DNA of 64,000 bases, taken from NCBI RefSeq assembly GCF_008831285.2, contig NC_045144.1, positions 5,286,075 through 5,350,074 of the forward strand, read 5' to 3'. This DNA is from Nymphaea colorata. Lineage: Eukaryota > Streptophyta > Magnoliopsida > Nymphaeales > Nymphaeaceae. A program made the position numbers and the translations under genes. The notes under the pieces were generated by a model. That model saw only the letters and a list, made by a program, of their open reading frames with translations. It did no database searches and had not been told where the DNA came from. Shown piece after piece: positions 56,864 to 64,000 of the stretch; within the stretch, counting starts at the first letter, position 1, and the number at the start of each line of letters is the position of its first letter.

Positions 56864-57976
56864 TCACGAAATTCGAGAATCGCCAAGGAGAACACAATAA
56901 CCAGTTACTAACCATGGTGTTTCATGACACGCCGCCCAATCAGAGTCACAGAATGCACTCATTTGAAGATTGGTTTGTTTACTAAGGAAAATACCTTGTC
57001 CTGGCTTCAACTTGATATACTTGACCACTCTTAATGCAACTTGAAAATGTATCTCACGTGGTGTTTGCATGAAACAACTTAACAAGTGAATTGCAAACTG
57101 AATATTAGGCCTTGTTATTAAATAGATTAGCTGCCCTACCAACCTTCTATACATAGTCGGATCTCTTAGCAACTGACTTTGTGTGGAGTCGAGTCCGTGC
57201 TTCTGTTCCATTGGAAATTCCACTGGCTTGGCACCCAACATACATGTTTCGCTTATAATGTCGAGAGCATATTTTTGCTGCAAGACATAAATTCCTGCAC
57301 TTAAACAGGTAATTTTTAAACATAAAAAATATTTAAGAGTACCAAGATCTTTCATACAAAATTTTTGACATAAAAATTGCTTAAATTTGTCAATCTGCTC
57401 CTTGGTATTGCCTGTAATAATAAGGTCATCCACGTAAACAAGGACAACAATAAAAAATTGACCTTGTTTGTAAGTGAACAATGTGTGATCGACTTTTGAT
57501 TGACTGACTTCAAACTCCACCAGTGCCAATGACAATTTGTGAAATCAATTTCGAGAAGATTGTTTGAGACCGTAGAAAGATTTATGTAATTTACATACTA
57601 GATTCTCCCCCTTACAGTTATATCATGGTGGAACTTGCATATAGACTTCTTCAAGTAAATCGCCATGAAGAAAGACATTATTCACATCCATTTGGTATAG
57701 TAACTAATCATTTACTGTAGCGACTGAAAGTAGGGTTCAGACTGTTACCATTTTTGTGACTGGTGCAAATGTCTCATTGTAGTCCAATCCTTCCTGTTGA
57801 GAATAACCTTTGGCGACCAGGCATGTCTTGTATCGCTCAATAGTACCATCTGATCGGAACTTCATTTTATATACCCACTTACAACCAATGGGCTTAACTC
57901 TTTCGGGAAAGTGGTCATCGTCCAAGTGTTGTTTTCCTTCAGTGCACTTATTTCTAGGCTCATTGTCTCTCGCCAC
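56864..57976 (-). pseudogene. Copia reverse transcriptase (two broken segments)
   Basis: 57976..57737 encodes the RT start ([40 protein letters not shown]). After stops, 57535..56864 encodes the catalytic YVDDLIITGNT region, CMKDLGTLKYFLCLKI, MYRRLVGQLIYLITRPNIQF and the RNase H start (FCDSDWAACHETPWLVTGYC). YVDD is intact; the protein is split by in-frame stops around 57540-57735. Confidence 0.92.
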
Positions 57977-58095
57977 TCCCTATGTCCAACTGCCTCTTCA
58001 AAGGTTTTTGGTTCTTATGTGGATACTATGGCTGCTAAGAATTGGGAGTGTTGAGGAGAGAAACGAGAAAGTGAAGTAAAGTTAGAAATAGGGTA

Positions 58096-58958
58096 TCATG
58101 TGCCTTTCATTTCACTGGATGTCGAAGTACCATTGATCGAGGGAGCCGAAATAAGAGAGGAATAGAAATCTTGCATCCAAGTGACTGGCCGTTTTGGACG
58201 AGTGGATCTTCTTATTGATTCGGTGGGCTTAGGTTCAGCAATGGAATTTGATGCACTAAATTGAAGTGGTTGAACATCCTCCGTTGATGACTCAGGTAAT
58301 GGTTCATGATCAATGTACACATTTGATGAGTTAGGATCTGGTTCAGGTATAGGTGTATTTGGGTTGTTGGTATTGTGAATAACGTTATCCAAGGGACTAA
58401 CTTCGTCAACTTGGGTGATTGGCAAAGGTAATATGGGCAAACTTTCGTTGTCTCTTACTTGTTGGAAGGGCAAAACATTTTCATAGAAAATAACGTCTCG
58501 ACTAGTAAAAAACTTTTTACTTTCTAGATCATATACTTTCTATGCTTTCTGTCCTTCAGGGTATCCAAGAAATATGCATTTATGAGCCCTAAAATCAAAT
58601 TTATCTCTATTGTGGTCATCGTTTGTAGCATAACAAAGTGATCCAAAATTACGCAAATGCTTGAAGTTTGGGTTTTGTTAAACAATTTTTCAAACGGTGA
58701 CATTCTTTTCAAAACCGGAGTTGGGATGCAGTTGATTAAATAAGTTGTTGTTAAAACACACTCTCTGCAAAAACATTTTGGTAAATTTGCATCAAAACGC
58801 AATGCTTTAGCAATTTCTAAAAGATGTCGATGTTTGCGCTCTACTACTCCATTCTGTTGTGGAGTAGCTACACAACTGTGTTGTTGTAAAGTACCTTCCA
58901 TTTGAAAAAAAGATTTTATCTCATATGAAAAAAATTCAAACCCATTATCTGATCTCAT
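58096..58958 (-). pseudogene. Copia integrase C-terminal part and linker
   Basis: 58958..58524 continues the integrase core: MRSDNGFEFFSYEIKSFFQM, then CVATPQQNGVVERKHRHLLE with the catalytic Glu context, FEKLFNK. After a stop, 58473..58096 is the variable Pro/Ser-rich linker ending RRSTRPKRPVTWMQDFY, a common junction before RT. Confidence 0.9.
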
Positions 58959-59971
58959 CTCACATTATTAATAGAGACTCCAAACTGATTTTTAGTCATG
59001 GCCAAAAAGTTTTTTATGAGATGAAACGTTTCATGTTCATGTCTCATTAGAAAACCCCATGTAGGTCTTGTATAGTCATCAACTATACTAAAAAAATAAT
59101 GTGCTCCAGTGAGAGTAGACGGAGTATACGGCCCCCAAATGTCACAGTGTATTAATTCAAAAGGCTTTGATGTTTCAATACTACTTAAATCAAACTTCAA
59201 ATGAGTTTGCTTTGCGCGATGACAAGCATCACAACAAATTTCTTTATACAAATCACAATTGAAACCTATATAAGAATTAACAAGTTTAAGATGAAAAAGA
59301 GAACAATGACCAAACCGCCTATGCCAAAGATCTTGGGTGGAGGACACGATGAAGCAGTTTGTGGATGAAAACCCTGGATCGAGTTTATATATGCCTTTTC
59401 TTTTTTTACCCTGACCAATCATCATCCTCGACGTCATGTCCTGCAAGACACAATGAGTAAGAAAGAAGGTTATGGAACAGTTTAGTGCTTTGGTCAATTG
59501 ATTCACAGAGAGTAGGTTTACTTTGAAAGAGGGAATATACAAAGAATTTTCAAGAGTGAAAAGTGGTAGTTTAACATCACTGGATTGATGAACAGTTATT
59601 GTATGTCCATTATGTAAGTTTATAGGTACTCGGCAATTTATTGGTTTTTGAAGTAGAGAGCTATCAGCACAAATGTGTCGACTGGCTCCAGAATCAACAA
59701 TCCAAGGAATATGGGATGAACATATATTACATGCAACATTGATAGACGCAGACAGATTTCTGATAAGTGATAAGAGTTTATGATACTCATCCATAGTGAA
59801 CGAAGGTGCAACTTCCTTGAAAGATTGACCATTACTGGTGGAGAAGCTAGTACCATCGCTTGCATGGAGGTCCATTGGCCTTTGATTGTGAATAGCAGTT
59901 GCAACTAGTGGTGACCGGAAATTTGGATCATGCAATCGGTGTCCTGAAGATAACCATTCAACTTGAAACAT
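58955..59971 (-). pseudogene. Copia protease, GAG-pre-integrase and integrase N-terminal part
   Basis: Longest open frame of the element (338 codons). It contains the protease motif WIVDSGASRHIC (about residue 90), the pre-integrase finger LWHRRFGHCSLFHLKLV with CCDACHRAKQTH, and the integrase start PFELIHCDIWGPYTP and FFSIVDDYTRPTWGFLM. It ends at a stop just before the next integrase segment. Confidence 0.93.
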
Positions 59972-60856
59972 TTATCTTTCACATGGCCTGTGTCATGACA
60001 ATGGGTACAGCTTGGTCGCCTTTGACGTCCTTCTCTATTTTACTGAAATTTGTAACTTTGGCTATGTGACTTTGCTTTGAGAATATGATTATGTGTTATT
60101 GCCAAGGCGGTGTGAGAGGCTGTGTGAGAGGCTAATGGTGTGAATCTTGCTTCACGCTGTTGTTCCTTCTGCAAGACTAGAGCATATACTTTGTTTACTA
60201 TAGGCAACAGATCAAGCAATAGAATCTATCCTCTAGTGGCATTATATGAGTCGTTCAATCCCATCAAGAACTGAATTACAGGTTCTCTTTGAATCTGATC
60301 CAAATATATTTTTATGCCTCCACACAAACACATAAGCACCAGATTGTAGTAATTTTAATTCTTTCCAAAGCACTTTGAGTTTTGTATAATATGTAGTAAC
60401 AGACATGGACTCTTGCTGCAATCGACATATTGAACTTTATAATTGAAAAACTCTTGGTGCGAGACTCTGAGTATATCTTTCTTTTAACTCCTTCCATATT
60501 TCTTGAGCTGAGGTAGCATAAGCAATGCTAGCATGAATCTCCTTACTAATCGAATTAAGAATCCATGAGAGAACTAGATTGTTACATCATACCCACAACG
60601 TACGATTATGTTCATCTTCTTTGGGCTCTTTGATAGTCCCATCGACTAAACTCAATTTGTTTTTTGTTGATAGAGCCATGATCATGGCTCTGCTCCAGAT
60701 TGCATAGTTATAGTTGTCACCGGTAAGAGGTTGAGATATCAACCCACTTCCAAGATTATCCGAATGATGCAAAAAGAAGGGATCTGATATCACCTGAGAA
60801 CTTTCGTAGCCATTAGTATCTTCCGGTCTGTCAATATTCTTTCCTGTCGAAGCCAT
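59972..60856 (-). pseudogene. Copia gag with CCHC zinc knuckle, broken
   Basis: ATG at 60856 opens MASTGKNIDRPEDTNGYESS, followed by LISQPLTGDNYNYAIWSRAM and IMALSTKNKLSLVDGTIKEP, the copia gag N-terminus. A stop at 60587-60589 and further stops break the rest (LSWILNSISKEIHASIAYAT, EIWKELKERYTQ). The nucleocapsid knuckle CTHCHDTGHVKDKC is intact near 59975-60020. Confidence 0.9.
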
Positions 60857-61533
60857 GATTGCTCCTTAACGAACGAAGAAAGAACAGGCGGAACCAGTTT
60901 GTTGTTCTCCTAAGAATGCACGAAAAACCAATTTGTTGAATGAAATTGGGGATGCCATCGCTGGTTACGGGCCAACGGAGCTGGGTCATCCCACGAACAA
61001 TTTCGTTGAGGATTATCCTCGTTCAGTCATCGTCAATTCCTAGTCCACAGCAACAGGCACTCTTCTTCTTCTCAGTCGGGCTTCCAGAGAATCAGAAAAT
61101 CCTAATTCTTTATCAGAAAAGGGGAGGCGGTGGTGATTCTTGTTGACGGGGATGACACCTCTGTCGTTTATGGCTCAGTGAGGTTCAATTGGAGGGTGAC
61201 GTGGGATTGGTGCGTCAGGCTGGCCTCCACCCTCTCTTCCTTGGGCATCTCTTCCACGGACGTAAGTAGCTACCCTCTCTCGTTGCTCAATGGTTCCCAA
61301 ATCCGACAGGTATTTGGGAAAGTAGTGCTGCAACGGTAGTATTTCGCCAGAATCTGCTTTGTTTTCGGCAGAGGCAGTTTTATCTTCCGTTCTCGCTCGA
61401 TTCAGCTCAGCTTCAATTCTAATTTCTCAGGAAAGCTTGGCAGGAATGGACAACGCTGATGAGATCACTCTCGGTTGCAGATTGGCCAGCAGAAACAAAA
61501 AGTTCACATTGACGATGAGTGGCTATGATACTA
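60857..61533 (-). other. Copia 5' leader with primer-binding site
   Basis: Untranslated leader between the 5' LTR and gag. Next to the LTR, on minus, TAGTATCATAGCCACTCATC (61533 downward) resembles the initiator-Met tRNA binding site (usual TGGTATCAGAGC) with two mismatches. Confidence 0.75.
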
Positions 61534-61858
61534 TGTTAAAAATTGCTTGTGGAACAGGTAAATGAGCGCTGGTCTAGATTGAAGAAAGAAAGAAAGGAGT
61601 TGTGAACCGAGAGAAGAGAAACAGACAGAAATAGAAGAGAAAAATTGCTTCATACTTTTCATTGAACTTTCACACTTATATACAAAAAAATTGGTACAAG
61701 GTTTCAACAACATTTGGCTCATCTTATCCCACAACTATCGAGTTTATCCAATTTTATCCAACACTGTAGCTTCACGCGTGTTCATCCAAATCAAATCCTT
61801 ATTGTTAAGATAAGGAGCGAATGAGGAGGAGATGAGATAAGGGAAATCTTTTTTAACA
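61534..61858 (-). repeat. Copia 5' LTR (right, 325 bp)
   Basis: Starts TGTTAAAAATTGCTTGTGG and ends GAAATCTTTTTTAACA. Contains small insertions relative to the other LTR (GAGAA near 61615, AA near 61687, TTTTATCCAA near 61750). Confidence 0.95.
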
Positions 61859-61863
61859 AGTCT

Positions 61864-62748
61864 ATTGTAGTGAAACGGGTCTGGGTTCTAAATAAGTCCC
61901 ACAATAATCGAGATCCCTGTGCTCAACAAATTAACCAGACATGAGGGTAGTGTATGTAACTTGCTTTGATCAAAATGACTGCTTATTTCTTGCAGTACTA
62001 TCTGACAATGAAATACAATATATAAACACTGACATATTTTCATAGCAGTGTACCACAAATTATGCTTCTTGCAAGTTCTGTTTCTTATGATAGTGTACAG
62101 TTAATAGTTATTTCTTTTAATATTGTAGAGTTTATTTCATTTGGCTATATGTAGTTGAGATCCCTTCTTATATATGTGTGTGTGTGTGCATGTAACACTT
62201 GAAAAATTCACTAATGGGCCAAAACGGAAGAAAAAGAAACCAGAACGAATTTTCCTCCCAACGGATACATCATTTAATTGAAGCATATACTACCTTGATT
62301 ATAAACACTAGTCCAACGAATAGGTAAAACTGTTGTCTTTCTTTGCCTCTCCCTTTTCACACCCTGTTATGCAAAAGAATTTGCAACGGCTGTTGGTTTA
62401 TAAAGAATTTGAGTTGTTTAAACAACAGTAAACCAATGTTGTTTAGACCCGAAGAGGTGTGGTTAAGTGGGGTGCACCATGCACAACTCCGGTGCATGAC
62501 ATGTATTCTTGTAGCTCAGTTCCAATGAGGCCCTGGCCCACTCTCAGGTGTCATGCATATGATTCTCTGCATGATGCACAGCTACACAGGACTGTGCTCG
62601 GTGTTGGAGAATCAGCTGCTGATCTCTAGTACGAGTAGCGCTTATGCCCACATGATCCTTTGTGTCAATGAGAAGTAATGCACTAGTTGACACCAGCAAC
62701 CGAGATAGAAATTTCTGGTTGAGAGACTTTGTAAATTTAAGAGGCAAT
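61864..62748. other. Intergenic, nothing recognised
   Basis: Short (TG)n at 62178-62190. 62460-62710 is a GC-richer stretch with TGCATGACATG/GTGTCATGCATATG words and a phrase (TGAGAAGTAATGC) shared with 44930 and 45003. No gene or tRNA was recognised. Confidence 0.4.
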
Positions 62749-62765
62749 TATATATATATATATCT

Positions 62766-62813
<48 letters not shown>
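62749..62813 (+). repeat. (TA)n microsatellite
   Basis: TA run with small interruptions (TATCTATACA). Confidence 0.95.
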
Positions 62814-62817
<4 letters not shown>

Positions 62818-63057
62818 TATTAATGAAGTTCATGTATGTAAATGAAGTAATTTTGTGGGCCCACTATAACCTAGCTCATCCTCTGGTTGACACATAGCTC
62901 AAGCTTCAACCTAGGCATAGACCTAGCTTTAGACCCTGGAGGCAAGAGGGTCGGATGGAGATAAGCTCTCATGGAAAGTAGGATTTTTTTCCACTCATCA
63001 GAACCAACCGATCCAAGTACAGATGGGCTTCGTGCCGTTGGAAACAATGTTCCTAAG
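62814..63057. other. Intergenic, nothing recognised
   Basis: No gene-like content. Confidence 0.4.
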
Positions 63058-63242
63058 CAAGGGCAGAGTCAAAGGGGCTGGTAGGGGCCTTGCCTCCCTC
63101 ATTTATTTTTTTTTAATTTACATGTAAGTTTTAAAAAAAAAAAATCTTATATAAAAATTTTGAAAAATGATATGTTGGTTCTGTCAAAAACTTTGAAACA
63201 AAATTCAATCATCCTCATAAAAATTTTCTGGCTTAGCCCCTC
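63058..63242 (+). repeat. Dispersed CAGGGGC-family element
   Basis: CAAGGGCAGAGTCAAAGGGG at the left, CTGGCTTAGCCCCTC at the right, with core TTTACATGTAAGTTTTAAAA and ATATAAAAATTTTGAAAAAT. Confidence 0.75.
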
Positions 63243-63580
63243 AGGAAAGTTCATGATGGCCATCTCGCAATGAGAGAAATATTCTTAATCACTGATGACA
63301 AAAGGCGGGAGAAGTTTTATGGATGGACATTTATAACAAGAGAGAAGATTATTAGAAGGGCCAGACTGTTGTCATCGATCCATGGTTTTCAATCAACCTA
63401 AAATTTATATATGAATTTATGATTTTTTAATCTATTTCTTGAGTCATACAGTTCCCAAAATCATCCACTGTTTTTTGCCAAATTTTCGCTATTATTCATA
63501 AAATTAATCTTCACGTTCATGAAGAGGATGATTTATTTCTTATTCTGTAGCAATTTATATAGAAAAGGACATTTCAAATA

Positions 63581-63582
<2 letters not shown>
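63243..63582. other. Intergenic, nothing recognised
   Basis: No gene-like content. Confidence 0.4.

Positions 63583-63661
<79 letters not shown>
63583..63661 (+). repeat. (TA)n(GA)n compound microsatellite
   Basis: About 19 TA units followed by about 20 GA units with one AA interruption; same arrangement as 50595-50673. Confidence 0.95.
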
Positions 63662-64000
63662 GTACATGACAGGATACTTGTGTAAGGGACAAAAACCAAA
63701 CATATTAAACTTATTTGATAAAATAGTTTCTTTTGCAATCTAACCAGGTATGATCTTAAAGAATGATTTGGTCAGAAATGCGTATTAAGTTAGTCATTTT
63801 TTACTTTAATAATGTTTTTTTAATAATCAAATAAACAACTCTTATAAGATCAAAATTTTGATATAGAAAGATCTTTTTTTTTTACAAACACAACTTAACA
63901 TAATTTATGTTAAACTAGTATTTATAGACACATTAAGAAGTTCACGTTTTGTTTTAACACGAACTTAAGAGGTCTATTTTTTTATCTATTATCTAAATGG
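63662..64000. other. Intergenic, nothing recognised
   Basis: AT-rich to the window end. Confidence 0.4.

Larger units (their letters stand above)
56169..61858 (-). mobile_element. Ty1-copia LTR retrotransposon, structurally complete, coding-dead
   Basis: 5690-bp element inserted with a perfect 5-bp target duplication AGTCT (56164-56168 and 61859-61863). LTRs start TGTKAAAA and end TTTTTTAACA; coding runs on minus, so the 5' LTR is the right one. Order on minus: primer-binding site, leader, gag, zinc knuckle, protease, integrase, RT, RNase H, polypurine tract: copia order (INT before RT). Every ORF is broken by stops or shifts. The LTRs differ by around 5 percent by eye plus three indels, so the insertion is moderately old but younger than the surrounding copia debris. 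Confidence 0.95.

Noticed and set aside
62460-62710. Possible structured RNA or tRNA gene
   Set aside because: No tRNA A/B box pair or cloverleaf could be drawn; only short palindromic words.

Overview
This is a plant nuclear window: AT-rich, GT-AG introns, (TA)n/(GA)n microsatellites, plant-type gene families (UDP-glycosyltransferase, plastid-type alpha-amylase, RAD21 cohesin) and plant transposons (Ty1-copia, PIF/Harbinger, CACTA, hAT-like). I cannot name the species. Only one protein-coding gene looks intact: a two-exon UGT83A-like glycosyltransferase on the minus strand (41507..36971). Almost everything else is transposon, transposon remnant or gene fragment.

Layout. 1-7900 and 9233-17139 are two nearly identical direct copies of one ~7.9 kb segment (offset 9232-9239). 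Copy A ends exactly at a 100-N gap (7901-8000); copy B continues into unique sequence. This is the pattern of an unmerged contig overlap or haplotig, though a real tandem duplication is possible. Each copy carries, on the minus strand, a RAD21 N-terminal exon fragment, a few unrecognised exon-like segments and two exons of a chloroplast-type alpha-amylase that stops where a copia gag-pol remnant begins. At 17651-17962 there is an ~81-bp minisatellite running into (GA)n.

20233-25470 is a complete PIF/Harbinger DNA transposon with TTA target duplications. It has a Myb/SANT-like accessory gene and a spliced DDE transposase, both damaged by stops, and directly behind the transposase, in the same orientation, an ORF that is a clear RNase H1-type hybrid-binding (Cauli_VI/viroplasmin) domain. 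This unexpected cargo is the most interesting observation in the window.

25474-36900 is a mosaic of CACTA termini, MITE-like elements, a D-2-hydroxyglutarate dehydrogenase exon fragment and unidentified exon-like ORFs. 36971-41507 is the UGT gene with a ~3.2 kb intron. 41600-51000 holds short tandem and direct repeats, a 700-bp hAT-like non-autonomous element, a GC-rich island and microsatellites. 51050-56168 contains broken copia fragments, including RT-RNase H on minus and protease-integrase on plus meeting back to back. 56169-61858 is a structurally complete but coding-dead Ty1-copia element (LTRs 308 and 325 bp, AGTCT target duplication). 61859-64000 is repeats and microsatellites. A dispersed ~150-215 bp family with ends like CAGGGGCRGAGCC recurs about eight times. 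All calls are from reading the sequence; no database search was run.
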